64,000 nt of DNA from Thalassotalea euphylliae (GCF_003390335.1 NZ_QUOU01000001.1:2666001-2730000), one strand, 5' to 3'. Positions 51,589 through 61,432 are shown, counted from the stretch's first letter. Numbers and translations are program-made. The notes: generated by a model not told the origin, from the letters alone.

Positions 51589-52314
51589 ATGGCGCCAGCA
51601 CCTAAATATAGCCCGCAAGAACAAGAGGTTCTGATCCTCAATGCGGCGGCAAACTGTATCGCCGAAACCTCGGTATTAGATTTTACGATGTCTGCGGTAT
51701 CGAAAGCCGCCGGTTTATCAATGGGATCAATTTATAAACACGTGCAATGTAAAGAAGACATTATCTTCGCGCTTGCTACCCGTGTGTTTTCGCATTGGAG
51801 CAAACTGTTTGAGCAAGTGTTTGAATTGCCGTTGACCACACCGGAGAAAATTGTCGCTATCGGTTTATTCGATCCTGAAAAAGTACAGGTTTATCCATTC
51901 GACACCGATTTGGATGGCTTTGCGGCCAACGAAGTCGTTATCCGCCGCGCGTCACCATTGTGGACAGATCGGATGATCGCTGCACACGAAAAGTGCGAGG
52001 CGATTTTCAATAAACTTATGCACCAAGCGGCCTACAGTGGAGAGTTAAAGCTAAATGGCCACACTGAACAGATGATTGAAGAAATCAACCTAAGCTGTTG
52101 GGCATTAATGGAAGGCCACAAGTACGTGCAACGCGTAACACAAACGCGTCTGATTTCAGAAGGCACCGACACCCTTCAAGAACCAACATCCACAGACTCA
52201 TTGATAGTAAAAAGTATTGCACGCTTGCTCAACAGTTATGAATGGCAAACACCGCTTAGCCCTGCAGGTATTGAAAAAGCAGCGGCCTTACTCGTGGAAC
52301 TCGGCTTGAGATAA
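51589..52314 (+). CDS. TetR/AcrR-family repressor of the efflux operon
   Basis: This 241-residue regulator has the N-terminal HTH (NAAANCIAETSVLDFTMSAVSKAAGLSMGSIYKHVQCKEDIIFAL). A long ligand-binding region follows with no close relative that I recognise. It is the first gene of an operon with the membrane-fusion protein 28 bp downstream, so it most likely controls its own operon in response to a pumped compound. Confidence 0.9.
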   Translation: MAPAPKYSPQEQEVLILNAAANCIAETSVLDFTMSAVSKAAGLSMGSIYKHVQCKEDIIFALATRVFSHWSKLFEQVFELPLTTPEKIVAIGLFDPEKVQVYPFDTDLDGFAANEVVIRRASPLWTDRMIAAHEKCEAIFNKLMHQAAYSGELKLNGHTEQMIEEINLSCWALMEGHKYVQRVTQTRLISEGTDTLQEPTSTDSLIVKSIARLLNSYEWQTPLSPAGIEKAAALLVELGLR

Positions 52315-52342
52315 CTAGCACTCAGTTTATAGGAAGAGAAAA

Positions 52343-53524
52343 ATGCACATTAAATCATGGTTAACCGCCCTACTGGTTATCGCTGTAACGATTGGCGGCC
52401 TTGGCTTTTTCAAGTTTCAGCAAATTCAAGCGGCAATGGCTATGGCGGCGTCATTTCCAGAGCCATCAGCGGCAGTGAAAACACATATCACCGAGGCGCG
52501 TGAATACGTGCCAAATTATCAAGTAAACGGCCAAATCGTTGCGAAACAAATTGTTCAATTACAAAACGAACTACCGGGTATTATTTACCAAGTAAACTTT
52601 GCCGGTGGTGATAAAGTTGCGCAAGGTGACTTGTTACTAGCGCTTAACACGAGCGAAGAGCAAGCTCAACTGGCTTCTGCTAAGGCGACATTGAAACTGC
52701 GCAAAAGTAATTTTGCGCGCATGGCAACGCTGGTAAAACAAAATAAAGTCAGTCAGCAAGAATACGACCTAGCCGAAGCTGAGATGGCCATCGCGAAATC
52801 GACGATTGAAAATCTGCAAAGCATTATTGCGAAAAAACAGGTCATCGCGCCATTTAGCGGTATTGTCGGTCTAGACACCTATCAGGTGGGTCAGTTTTTA
52901 CCGAGTAATTCTGCGATTACAACGATTGTCGGCAACGATGCCAATATTTGGGTGGATTTTCAGGTGCCACAAACGAAGCGCCGCTTGGCAATAGGTGAGC
53001 AAGTTGTGGTCTCAGCCATTGCCAACGATGGCCAAACAAAGCGCTACACGGCAAAAATTATTGGTCAAAATGCCCAAGTGCAAGCTAACTCTCGCCATAT
53101 GATATATCGCGCCGAAATTATCAATGGAGCCGCCTATTTTCGCCACAATGAGCTAGTGAAAATTACCATTAATGATCAAGCCCAGCAGCTCGTTGTGGTG
53201 CCAAACTCGGCAGTGGTGCGAAATCAACTAGAGTCATTTGTTTATCAATTAGTAAAAGATGAGCGCAAAGCTTATCGCGCACAAAAGCTGAGGGTTGAGT
53301 TAGGCGAGCGTTTAGGCGATGAGCAGGTGATTATTTCAGGCTTAGACGAAGGTGTATTAATTGCGACCCAAGGCTCGTTTAAGTTACGCTCTGGTTTATT
53401 GGTTTACCCAGAAGCCAGTGCGAAAAGCGAGTTAAGTGCAGCGTTACTTAACATCAATACTCACACCGATACCAACAGAAATACCGATAAACATACGCAC
53501 AGCAATAGCGCGGAGCAACACTAA
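52343..53524 (+). CDS. RND efflux membrane-fusion protein
   Basis: This 393-residue periplasmic adaptor has an N-terminal TM anchor (WLTALLVIAVTIGGLGFFKF), split lipoyl halves (VNGQIVAKQIVQLQNELPGI...VAQGDLLLAL and VIAPFSGIVGLDTYQVGQFL), a short hairpin coiled coil between them and a beta-barrel. A His/Asn/Thr-rich tail (NINTHTDTNRNTDKHTHSN) could bind metal. It works with the downstream permease and a TolC-like protein encoded elsewhere. Confidence 0.93.
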   Translation: MHIKSWLTALLVIAVTIGGLGFFKFQQIQAAMAMAASFPEPSAAVKTHITEAREYVPNYQVNGQIVAKQIVQLQNELPGIIYQVNFAGGDKVAQGDLLLALNTSEEQAQLASAKATLKLRKSNFARMATLVKQNKVSQQEYDLAEAEMAIAKSTIENLQSIIAKKQVIAPFSGIVGLDTYQVGQFLPSNSAITTIVGNDANIWVDFQVPQTKRRLAIGEQVVVSAIANDGQTKRYTAKIIGQNAQVQANSRHMIYRAEIINGAAYFRHNELVKITINDQAQQLVVVPNSAVVRNQLESFVYQLVKDERKAYRAQKLRVELGERLGDEQVIISGLDEGVLIATQGSFKLRSGLLVYPEASAKSELSAALLNINTHTDTNRNTDKHTHSNSAEQH

Positions 53525-56500
53525 TGAGCGCCTTGCATGAGAACAAACCATCACTAATGGATATTTTCGTTAGCCGTCCTGCGCTTGCGATAGTATTGTC
53601 CTTGCTCATTGTACTGGCGGGTCTTAACGCTGCCTACAAGATTTCAGTGCAGCAATTTCCTCGTATAGAAAGCGCATCGCTTGAAATTAATACCACCTAC
53701 ACCGGGGCTTCGGCAGAAGTGGTTAAAGGCTATGTAACTGAGCCCATAGAGCGCGTTGCTTCAACGGTACCGGGCGTTGATTATGTTGATTCACAAACAC
53801 TGGCTGGCAGCAGCAAAGTCACCGCTTGGCTACAACTAAATCACGACACCACTGACGCATTAGCCGAGTTAACCACTCGCTTAGGTCAAATTAGTTTTGA
53901 ACTGCCAACGGGGGCGGAAGACCCCGCAGTTTCCGTGCGCCGCGCCGATAGCCCTTACGCGATTTTCTACCTTAACGTGCATGCAGAAGGAAAAGCCCGC
54001 AGCCAAGTGACTGACTATTTAAGCCGAAATATCACCCCAGTGTTAAGTGATATTCCCGGTGTTCAAAAAGTCACCCTTGAGGGCGGTAGAAACCCAGCAA
54101 TGCGCATTTGGATTGACGCTGACAAACTGGCGGTGTTTAATCTCAGCGCCAACGATGTGCAGCGCGCCCTTCAAGGCAATAACACAATTGCAACGCTTGG
54201 TTACAGTGAAAACAGCCGCCAGCGCATTGATTTATTAGCTAACACCACACTACAAACCGTTGAAGACTTTGAGCAGCTAGTGATCAAAGAGATGGACGGC
54301 GCGACCATTCGCATCCGTGATGTCGCCACGGTTGAGTTAGGCGAAGAAGAAGGGTTTGTTACCGCGCGTTTAGACCACCAAAATACCATTTTCCTTGCGG
54401 TTTGGCCGCTACCGGGTGCCAATGAAATATCTATTGGTGACGCCCTTTATCAAAAGCTCGAACGCGTTAATGCGACATTACCTGACGGTATGAGTATCGA
54501 TATTGGCTACGATGGCACCTTATACATGCGTGATGCCATCAAGGAAATTTTCTCCACCTTAATTGAAACCGTGTTGCTGGTTGGCATTGTAGTAATCGCC
54601 ATGATGGGCTCATTTAGAACCGCACTTGTGCCGCTGATCACCATTCCTATTTCAATTCTCGGTGCTATCGCGGTGATGTCACTAATGGGCTTTTCACTTA
54701 ACCTGCTCACTATACTGGCCATCGTGCTCTCTGTTGGTTTAGTGGTTGATGACGCCATCGTCGTGGTTGAAAATGTCGCTCGCCATATGCGTGAAGGAAA
54801 GTCGCGATTTAACGCCGCACTGATCAGCTCTCGTCAATTATTAGTCCCCGTTATTGCGATGACACTCACCCTCGCCGCAGTGTACGCACCAATTGGCTTT
54901 TTATCCGGATTAACCGGTTACTTGTTCCGCGAGTTTGCCTTTACGTTAGCCGTTGCCGTGCTTATTTCGGGATTGGTGGCGATCACCCTCTCGCCGGTAA
55001 TGAGTGCCTATGTGTCACCCCAAGGTGGTAAAGAAGGACGCTTAACGAAAAAAGTGAACGGGGGCTTTGAACGCTTACAAGCCAAGTATTTGAAACTACT
55101 CGACAGTATTTTTACTTTTAAAGCCCCTATTATCTTTGTCGCTGTCGTCTTTAGTTTGCTGGTTGTGCCTTTTTATATGCTTTCGCAAAAAGAGCTGGCA
55201 CCGGTTGAAGATCAAAACAGTATCAATGTTGTCGTCGAAGCGCCGCCAGAAGCGTCAATGGACTACACCACAAACAATATGAACCAAGTGGTTGATACCC
55301 TTAAAGCCACCGATGGCGGCAAGTTTGTTTGGCAAATTCTCACCAAAAACGCCGGATTTGGTGGCATTGAGCTTGCCAGTTTTGAACAACGCGACCAAAG
55401 CGTGCACGAGAGCTTACCAGCGCTATATGGTCAACTTGGGCAAATCTCGGCATTAAATTTACTCCCTGTTCTGCCGGCAGCCTTGCCAACCGCAGGTCAG
55501 TTCGATGTCGAGGTAGTCATTCGTACCAACGATGATTACGGTACGATGCGCGATTATGCCGAACAGATCATAGCTCAAGCCTATCAATCAGGTAACTTTA
55601 TGTTTGTCGACACCGATCTCAAAATCGATTTGCCGCAATCAGAGCTGGTCATCGACAAAACCTTAGTGGCAGATCTCGGCTTAAACCTTGCCGATGTTAA
55701 TCAGCAGTTAAGCGTATTGATGAGTAATAATTACGTCAATCGCTTTAACAATGAAGGTAAAGCCTATCGGGTGATCCCTGTGGTTGGCGCACAGCAAAAA
55801 TTCAATCCAGAAGATATTTTGGATATGCAAATTGCTACGGCAGACGGCACACTTGTACCTGTCGCCAGCTTTGCCACCATTCGCGCGATTACCGCTCCTC
55901 GCGTGTTAGGCTCTTTTAACCAACAAAAATCATTCCGTATTTTTGCGGGTATCCTGCCGCATGTTACCAAAGAACAAGGGCTAGCAAGTATCGAACAAAT
56001 TGCCGCTGATATTGTTCCCCAAAATTACTCAGTGGACTATGCGGGTGAGTCCCGCCAGCTGCGTAAAGAAGGCAATACTATGGTCGGTGTCCTGCTGATT
56101 TCCATGGTCGTGGTTTATTTTGTCTTAACGATCCAATTCAACAGTTTCAGAGACCCACTAGTTGTGTTGTTAGGCTGTGCGCCACTGGCGTTATCCGGTG
56201 CATTAATGCTTGCTTTTGTCGGTTTAACTTCCGTCAATATTTACTCGCAAATCGGCCTGATCACCTTGATAGGGTTAATTGCCAAAAATGGTATTTTAAT
56301 TGTGGAGTTCGCCAACCATATGCAGCTACAAGGCGCCAACAAAATTAACGCGGTAAAATCCGCAGCAAGTACCCGATTACGCCCTATTTTAATGACGACA
56401 GCGGCAACCGTACTTGGTCATTTCCCACTGGTGTTAGTGACTGGCGCGGGTGCAGAAGCACGCAATAGTATTGGTATTATCCTGGTGGCAGGTATGCTGA

Positions 56501-56631
56501 TCGGCACTTTCTTTACTTTGATTGTTTTGCCTATTTTGTATAACTGGCTGGCCAAAGATCATCGCGGAGAAACTAAACTTGACGAGATGACAACAACGCC
56601 AATCCAGCTTAAAGCGGTAAACATAAGCTAA
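53524..56631 (+). CDS. RND efflux permease (HAE1-type)
   Basis: This 1035-residue inner-membrane proton-driven pump of the AcrB/MexB superfamily has twelve TM helices in two halves, and porter domains such as NTTYTGASAEVVKGYVTEPIERV. The TM4 motif VGLVVDDAIVVVENVARHMREG carries the proton-relay aspartates, and the second half has IGLIGLIAKNGILIVEFANHM-type helices. Its ATG overlaps the adaptor stop by one base (TAATG). Substrates cannot be predicted. Confidence 0.95.
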   Translation: MSALHENKPSLMDIFVSRPALAIVLSLLIVLAGLNAAYKISVQQFPRIESASLEINTTYTGASAEVVKGYVTEPIERVASTVPGVDYVDSQTLAGSSKVTAWLQLNHDTTDALAELTTRLGQISFELPTGAEDPAVSVRRADSPYAIFYLNVHAEGKARSQVTDYLSRNITPVLSDIPGVQKVTLEGGRNPAMRIWIDADKLAVFNLSANDVQRALQGNNTIATLGYSENSRQRIDLLANTTLQTVEDFEQLVIKEMDGATIRIRDVATVELGEEEGFVTARLDHQNTIFLAVWPLPGANEISIGDALYQKLERVNATLPDGMSIDIGYDGTLYMRDAIKEIFSTLIETVLLVGIVVIAMMGSFRTALVPLITIPISILGAIAVMSLMGFSLNLLTILAIVLSVGLVVDDAIVVVENVARHMREGKSRFNAALISSRQLLVPVIAMTLTLAAVYAPIGFLSGLTGYLFREFAFTLAVAVLISGLVAITLSPVMSAYVSPQGGKEGRLTKKVNGGFERLQAKYLKLLDSIFTFKAPIIFVAVVFSLLVVPFYMLSQKELAPVEDQNSINVVVEAPPEASMDYTTNNMNQVVDTLKATDGGKFVWQILTKNAGFGGIELASFEQRDQSVHESLPALYGQLGQISALNLLPVLPAALPTAGQFDVEVVIRTNDDYGTMRDYAEQIIAQAYQSGNFMFVDTDLKIDLPQSELVIDKTLVADLGLNLADVNQQLSVLMSNNYVNRFNNEGKAYRVIPVVGAQQKFNPEDILDMQIATADGTLVPVASFATIRAITAPRVLGSFNQQKSFRIFAGILPHVTKEQGLASIEQIAADIVPQNYSVDYAGESRQLRKEGNTMVGVLLISMVVVYFVLTIQFNSFRDPLVVLLGCAPLALSGALMLAFVGLTSVNIYSQIGLITLIGLIAKNGILIVEFANHMQLQGANKINAVKSAASTRLRPILMTTAATVLGHFPLVLVTGAGAEARNSIGIILVAGMLIGTFFTLIVLPILYNWLAKDHRGETKLDEMTTTPIQLKAVNIS

Positions 56632-56648
56632 TGTCTACTCGACACATT

Positions 56649-56687
56649 AAAAAAAGGCAATATGAGTTACCGCATATTGCCTTTTTT
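56649..56687. terminator. Rho-independent terminator after the RND operon
   Basis: AAAAAGGCAATATG and CATATTGCCTTTTTT pair around an 8-nt loop, 18 bp after the permease stop. A-runs and T-runs on both sides allow use by the convergent HD-GYP gene as well. Confidence 0.9.
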
Positions 56688-56720
56688 CACTGAGAAAGAT
56701 TGCTACGCTCTGCTGAACAA

Positions 56721-58280
56721 TTACTCAGTATCTGGATACTGCTCACGTATCGAGACAAATTCGTCGAAGTTAGCAAATAAAATATCCACTAACCTTGGCT
56801 CAAATTGAACGCCGCGCTGTGCTGCGATGTGCGCTTTAATTTCATCGACCTGCCATTTTTTACTGTAGCAGCGATCGTTGCCCAGCGTATCAAAGACATT
56901 GGCAAGGGCAGCAATGCGAGCTTCGAGTGGTATTTCCTCCCCTTGCAGGCCATCAGGATAACCAGAGCCGTCCCAGTTTTCATGTTGAGAATGCGCGATG
57001 CGCGCGCCAAGCTGTGAAATACTCGCTTTTGACCGCGCCAATATTTCACCACCAAGCACAGCGTGAGTTTTCATCACGTTCCACTCGTCGTCTGTCAGCG
57101 AATCTGGTTTATTTAAAATATGATCAGGAATTGCGACTTTACCAATATCGTGCAAGGGCGCAGCAATTCTAATCGCACTGGTATAACGCTCAGACAAGCC
57201 TATTTTTTGGGCAAACAAAGTACTTAACAGACTGACCCGTTGGGCATGTCGTCCAATGTGTTGGTTGCGAGTTTCAATCGCCTCACCCACTAAATACAAC
57301 ATCTCTGTTTGCGTGCGCTCAATTTCGTGACGCTGCGTTAAGCCTTCAAGGATCAAAGCGACATTGGTTGCGTAGAGTTCAGCTAAGTTTGTTTTAAAAT
57401 GTTCCGCGTGTTGCTCAAACTCAATGTAAAGCACACTAGCAGCAGTACTACCTGAATTGCCTGTTTCATAGTAGCCAATAAAACAATCGTCATCAGTGTA
57501 ATGCTTTTTATTTTCAAATGTTTGGCTGATTAAGGTTTTGATGTGCCCATCGATTGCCGAACTTTCAAGGCTGTCTGATTCGCTGATGTACTTGCCAGTA
57601 CAAGCAATAATCATGTTTGACGCACTTTGGTCAAAATCCACTTGATTGCGAGCAATATAAAGCGCCGAGCTTTCAACATTCATTAACGACAGTAAATGTT
57701 GTAATGCCGCTGAACCAAATGACCGGATCTGGTTGATTTTCAACAAATCATGAGTTGCAGCGATCAGTTGTTTAAAACCGTCTAAGCTACGCTGAATGGT
57801 GATGATGTCGCGATAAGCGCGAATACCCGCATAAACGCTAGTGATCATTTTACCTGAGGTAAAATCTGTTTTTTCTTTGTAGTCGTTGATGTCAAATTCT
57901 TTGATCACTTTAGCTTCTGGCGCACTACCCGCCTGACCCGTGCGCAGAATTAAGCGAATGGCCTGGTTTTTTAGGTCGTCGCGAATCCACTGAACCAGCT
58001 CTAACCCTGCGTGATCGGTTTCCATCACGACATCGACAAATGCGAGCGCGAAATTGTCGTCGTCTTTCAGGAGTTGCTTTGCTTGCTCACTCGAATAGAC
58101 GGAAACCAGCTCTAACTTACGCCCCTCAATTTCTGCATCGGCTAATACCAGGTGAGTCACTTGGTGAACTGATTCGTCGTCGTCAACAATAAGAATACGC
58201 CAAAACTTTTCAGCTTTTGCGATGGCGTTAGATGCGCCATCTTCCTGATCAGGTTCGTCCTTAAAAATAAATTTATCCAT
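56721..58280 (-). CDS. Response regulator with DUF3369 and HD-GYP c-di-GMP phosphodiesterase domains
   Basis: This 519-residue cytoplasmic protein has a receiver domain (RILIVDDDESVHQV; phospho-acceptor D83 in FVDVVMETDHAG; conserved Lys near 135), a middle DUF3369 domain (about 165-320), and an HD-GYP domain. The HD-GYP domain shows APLHDIGKVAIPDHILNKP and HENWDGSGYPDGLQGEEIPLEARI, that is, intact HD and GYP motifs. It should degrade c-di-GMP to GMP when phosphorylated. Its sensor kinase is not adjacent. Confidence 0.93.
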   Translation of the reverse strand: MDKFIFKDEPDQEDGASNAIAKAEKFWRILIVDDDESVHQVTHLVLADAEIEGRKLELVSVYSSEQAKQLLKDDDNFALAFVDVVMETDHAGLELVQWIRDDLKNQAIRLILRTGQAGSAPEAKVIKEFDINDYKEKTDFTSGKMITSVYAGIRAYRDIITIQRSLDGFKQLIAATHDLLKINQIRSFGSAALQHLLSLMNVESSALYIARNQVDFDQSASNMIIACTGKYISESDSLESSAIDGHIKTLISQTFENKKHYTDDDCFIGYYETGNSGSTAASVLYIEFEQHAEHFKTNLAELYATNVALILEGLTQRHEIERTQTEMLYLVGEAIETRNQHIGRHAQRVSLLSTLFAQKIGLSERYTSAIRIAAPLHDIGKVAIPDHILNKPDSLTDDEWNVMKTHAVLGGEILARSKASISQLGARIAHSQHENWDGSGYPDGLQGEEIPLEARIAALANVFDTLGNDRCYSKKWQVDEIKAHIAAQRGVQFEPRLVDILFANFDEFVSIREQYPDTE

Positions 58281-58429
58281 GATTAACTACACATGTATCT
58301 GCTTCTAATTCTTGTGCGCTATACACTGGCATATTTTGACGTAAAATTTAAGTAAAACGGCGTAATAATTTATCACTGCCTCGCAATCACCAGTGGTTTT
58401 TTACGATGAGCTAAAAGCTCAGCCCCCTC

Positions 58430-58453
58430 AAAAAGCCTCAAAGAGAAAGAGGC
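58430..58453 (-). terminator. Distal terminator of a tandem pair
   Basis: On the minus strand GCCTC and GAGGC form a stem around an AT-rich loop (TTTCTCTTT) and run into five T residues, right behind the first terminator of the DUF4136 gene. Confidence 0.65.
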
Positions 58454-58455
58454 AC

Positions 58456-58480
58456 AAAAAAGCGCCCGGTTGGACGCTTA
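58456..58480 (-). terminator. Proximal terminator after the DUF4136 gene
   Basis: On the minus strand AAGCGTCC pairs with GGGCGCTT around AACC and runs into TTTTTT, 28 bp after the stop. Confidence 0.85.
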
Positions 58481-58508
58481 CTGATAACCTTATGTAAACA
58501 CAATTGCG

Positions 58509-59093
58509 TTACTCAAAGTTGGCAACAACTTCGTCAACAACTGTTTTAATGGTGGCCATCGAGTCATCGTTGTCAGCCTTTGACATACGTTTAACAGCCC
58601 AGCCATGCCAAGTGGGTTGCTTGGTTCTTACGTCGAACACGTCGATCGCCAATTTCCCTTCGGTATAGTTGCGCACATGCGTATCAGAGCCCACAACTAC
58701 GTTGCCATAATAACCGCCATAGTAGCCACGGCCCCAGCCCCAACCTGCACGATATGCGGTTGGAAAGCTGTCTACGCGAACTTTGTCTCGGCTGCCAACA
58801 GTATATGAAACGGTAAAGTCAGCCGTTTGTGGCGATTCAACTAAGGTGTACCCTTTAGCGATAAAAGCGCGCTCAATTGCCTCATCAACACGTACTTTCA
58901 TCACAGGATTAATATCGGTTGGCGCAGATAAGATCTTTGATTCTTTCAGCCAAGCAAAGGTCTTGTAATCAGTGGTACTGATCTGCTCGTTTTTATCAAA
59001 ATTCACTTTTGCTTTATAGGTTGTGGCACAACCCGCTAGCCCAGCAACTAGCGCGACTAACATGACTTGCTTAAATACTTTCATAAGTTGCAT
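58509..59093 (-). CDS. DUF4136 lipoprotein
   Basis: This 194-residue lipoprotein has a signal peptide ending in the lipobox LAGC (acylated cysteine about residue 22), so it is anchored to a membrane, probably the outer one. The mature domain (TDYKTFAWLKES, AFIAKGYTLVESPQTADFTVSYTVG, GYYGGYYGNVVVG, LAIDVFDVRTKQPTWHGWA) is typical of DUF4136, whose function is unknown. A second Met three residues in (MKVFKQ) is an equally good start. It has its own promoter and two terminators. Confidence 0.85.
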   Translation of the reverse strand: MQLMKVFKQVMLVALVAGLAGCATTYKAKVNFDKNEQISTTDYKTFAWLKESKILSAPTDINPVMKVRVDEAIERAFIAKGYTLVESPQTADFTVSYTVGSRDKVRVDSFPTAYRAGWGWGRGYYGGYYGNVVVGSDTHVRNYTEGKLAIDVFDVRTKQPTWHGWAVKRMSKADNDDSMATIKTVVDEVVANFE

Positions 59094-59515
59094 CCCATAT
59101 ACGACAAATAACTACAGTAAACTAGACCTTAGACAAGCAGCTTTGCTTTCTAGTTTCCTGCGGAATCTAAATTCAGCGAAAAGGGGTGTTAACACTCCCT
59201 CTAGGTAGCTATTCGTTTATGTGTCTGTTGATTAAAACGTGATTAACACGGCCGCTGACGTTGCTACCTACCCTATCGCCTTAATTTACCACTAAAAATC
59301 ATCACCTTAAACTAGTGAAATAATATTTGCTTCAAAACCAGTAAGCAAAGGGTTAACGATTAAGGTTTAAATAACTTTAAGTTATAGTGATTATTACGCA
59401 GAAAAGCCTTGTCAAGCTCGTCGCAATGCGCATTTTTTATTAATTCGTGAATATTGTAATTAATGGTTGACAAAGTAAGCCGAACCCCTTAAAAATGGTG
59501 GCAACTTAATCAGCT
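59094..59515. other. Intergenic region between the DUF4136 gene and the ilv leader
   Basis: No gene is seen in these 422 bp. It holds the presumed divergent promoters, including the ilv promoter at 59467-59495. A short AT-rich inverted stretch (TAACTTTAAGTTA, 59370-59382) may be an operator. Confidence 0.4.
59467..59495 (+). promoter_or_regulatory. Candidate promoter of the ilv leader transcript
   Basis: TTGACA (59467-59472) and TAAAAA (59490-59495) lie 17 bp apart, about 20 bp before the leader-peptide ATG. The -10 box matches consensus in four of six positions. Confidence 0.55.
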
Positions 59516-59614
59516 ATGCAACTTTTTGTTAACGTGAAATCAGCATTTATCCTCATCGTACGTCTCGTGGTCGTCGTGGTTGTCAAACCACAGCGGGGCT
59601 GGTGCTATTCATAG
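59516..59614 (+). CDS. ilvL: ilv operon leader peptide
   Basis: This reads as a 32-residue peptide, MQLFVNVKSAFILIVRLVVV and onward. It contains two Ile, three Leu and nine Val codons, including six Val in a row followed by Lys. That composition is the signature of branched-chain attenuator peptides. A GTG seven codons in could also start it. The stop falls just after the first strand of an antiterminator and 21 bp before the terminator. Ribosome stalling at the valine run under Val shortage would favour the antiterminator and expression of ilvIH. Confidence 0.85.
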   Translation: MQLFVNVKSAFILIVRLVVVVVVKPQRGWCYS

Positions 59615-59672
59615 GAAAGACATAGTTTACACACCAAAAAACCCCCGCTCTGCACAGACCGGGGGTTTTTTA
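59592..59672 (+). promoter_or_regulatory. ilv attenuator: antiterminator and terminator
   Basis: The terminator has ACCCCCG (59641-59647) paired with CGGGGGT (59660-59666), followed by TTTTT. The alternative antiterminator uses AGCGGGG (59592-59598) paired perfectly with CCCCGCT (59643-59649), which invades the terminator's left arm. A third hairpin, GTGGTT-GTCA-AACCAC, lies within the valine codons and is melted by a stalled ribosome. Together they form a textbook attenuation switch. Confidence 0.85.
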
Positions 59673-59701
59673 TTAATTTAGTACATATTAAGGGCGAGAC
59701 A

Positions 59702-61432
59702 ATGACGAAGGAGCTATATACCGGCGCTGAAATGGTGGTCAAGGCACTATCAGCACTAAAGGTCAAATACATATTTGGCTACCCGGGTGGTTCAGTACTT
59801 GATATTTATGACGCAATTTTCAATCAGGATGATGTTGAGCATATTCTGGTACGACACGAACAAGCGGCCACTCATATGGCGGATGGTTATACCCGGGCAA
59901 CCGGTGAAGTTGGCGTGGTGTTAGCAACCTCAGGCCCAGGGGCAACCAACTGTGTAACGGGTATTGCGACCGCTTATATGGACTCCATTCCTATGGTCGT
60001 ACTCGCAGGTCAAGTGGCAACGAGCTTAATTGGTGATGATGCATTCCAAGAAACTGACATTGTTGGCTGCTCTCGACCTATCGTAAAACACAGCTTTAAT
60101 TGCCGTAAGCTAGAAGATATTCCAAATATCATTGCCAAAGCATTTTACATCGCCAATTCTGGCCGACCGGGGCCTGTTGTTGTTGAGCTGCCAAAAGATA
60201 TGCTGATCCCGCAAAACAAAGGGGAATTTCATATTGATACAGATGTACAGCTACGCTCATACAACCCAACCGTCAAAGGTCATCCCAAGCAAATCAAAAA
60301 AGCGGTACAAACTATCGCTAATGCCGAGCGTTTAGTGGTTTACACTGGTGGTGGTATTGTTTTATCTGACGCCTCAGAGCAGTTAACAACGCTAGTTGAG
60401 CGATTAAATGCCCCGATCACCAATACTTTAATGGGACTTGGCGGCATTTCCGGTGTGCACCCCAACTTCCTGGGCATGCTAGGTATGCACGGTAGCCTTG
60501 AAGCGAATAAAGCGATGGCCAATGCCGATGTTATTTTGGCGCTGGGTGCGCGTTTTGATGATCGCGTAACAAATAACGTACAGAAGTTCTGCCCTAACGC
60601 CACCATTATTCATGTCGATGTTGACCCGACATCCATTTCAAAAACCATTAATGCGCACATTCCTGTCGTCGGCCTTGTCGACAAAGTCATGGCACAATTA
60701 ATGGAAGAAATGGATGCGACTGGTTATGAGCGCAATGAAGCGGCGCTAACGAACTGGTGGCAACAAATCGAAGAATGGCGCAGTGTAAATAGCTTTAGTT
60801 ACCAAGCTCCAGCGGAAGATGACAAAATCAAACCACAACAAGTGGTTGAAGCCATGTACGAAATTACCAAGGGCGAAGCTTACGTTTGCTCTGATGTCGG
60901 CCAACACCAAATGTTTGCTGCGCAATACTATCCCTTTGCTAAACCAAGACAATGGATCAACTCAGGTGGTCTAGGCACTATGGGCTTTGGTTTACCTGCG
61001 GCGATGGGCGCCAAGCTTGCATTCCCTGACAGCCATGTAATTTGTATTACGGGTGATGGCTCTGTTCAAATGAACATTCAAGAGTTGTCGACTTGTTTGC
61101 AATACAACCTACCTGTTGTCATCGTGTCACTGAACAACCGTTCTCTGGGGATGGTGCGTCAATGGCAAGACATGATTTACGGTGGCCGCCACTCTTCTTC
61201 TTACATGGAATCGCTACCTGATTTTGTTAAGTTAGCCGAGTCTTATGGTCATGTCGGTATTCAAATTAATCATTTAAGTGAACTTGACGAGAAGCTTAAT
61301 GAGGCATTTGCCATTCGCAACCGTCTAGTTTTTGTTGATGTTTTGGTTGACGAGAAAGAGCACGTTTACCCAATGCAGGTGCGTCATGGCGCCGTAGATG
61401 ATATGTGGATCAAAAAAGGAGAAAAAGCATAA
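59702..61432 (+). CDS. ilvI: Acetolactate synthase large subunit
   Basis: This 576-residue TPP enzyme makes acetolactate or acetohydroxybutyrate, the first common step of Val, Leu and Ile synthesis. It shows the TPP-activating glutamate in VRHEQAATHMADGYTRATG, the FAD-binding segment VILALGARFDDRVT, and the TPP/Mg motif GDGSVQMNIQELSTCLQYN ending in SLNN. It lies behind an attenuator and is coupled to the small subunit (TAATG overlap). IlvI rather than IlvB or IlvG is chosen mainly because the partner is IlvH-like. Confidence 0.94.
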   Translation: MTKELYTGAEMVVKALSALKVKYIFGYPGGSVLDIYDAIFNQDDVEHILVRHEQAATHMADGYTRATGEVGVVLATSGPGATNCVTGIATAYMDSIPMVVLAGQVATSLIGDDAFQETDIVGCSRPIVKHSFNCRKLEDIPNIIAKAFYIANSGRPGPVVVELPKDMLIPQNKGEFHIDTDVQLRSYNPTVKGHPKQIKKAVQTIANAERLVVYTGGGIVLSDASEQLTTLVERLNAPITNTLMGLGGISGVHPNFLGMLGMHGSLEANKAMANADVILALGARFDDRVTNNVQKFCPNATIIHVDVDPTSISKTINAHIPVVGLVDKVMAQLMEEMDATGYERNEAALTNWWQQIEEWRSVNSFSYQAPAEDDKIKPQQVVEAMYEITKGEAYVCSDVGQHQMFAAQYYPFAKPRQWINSGGLGTMGFGLPAAMGAKLAFPDSHVICITGDGSVQMNIQELSTCLQYNLPVVIVSLNNRSLGMVRQWQDMIYGGRHSSSYMESLPDFVKLAESYGHVGIQINHLSELDEKLNEAFAIRNRLVFVDVLVDEKEHVYPMQVRHGAVDDMWIKKGEKA

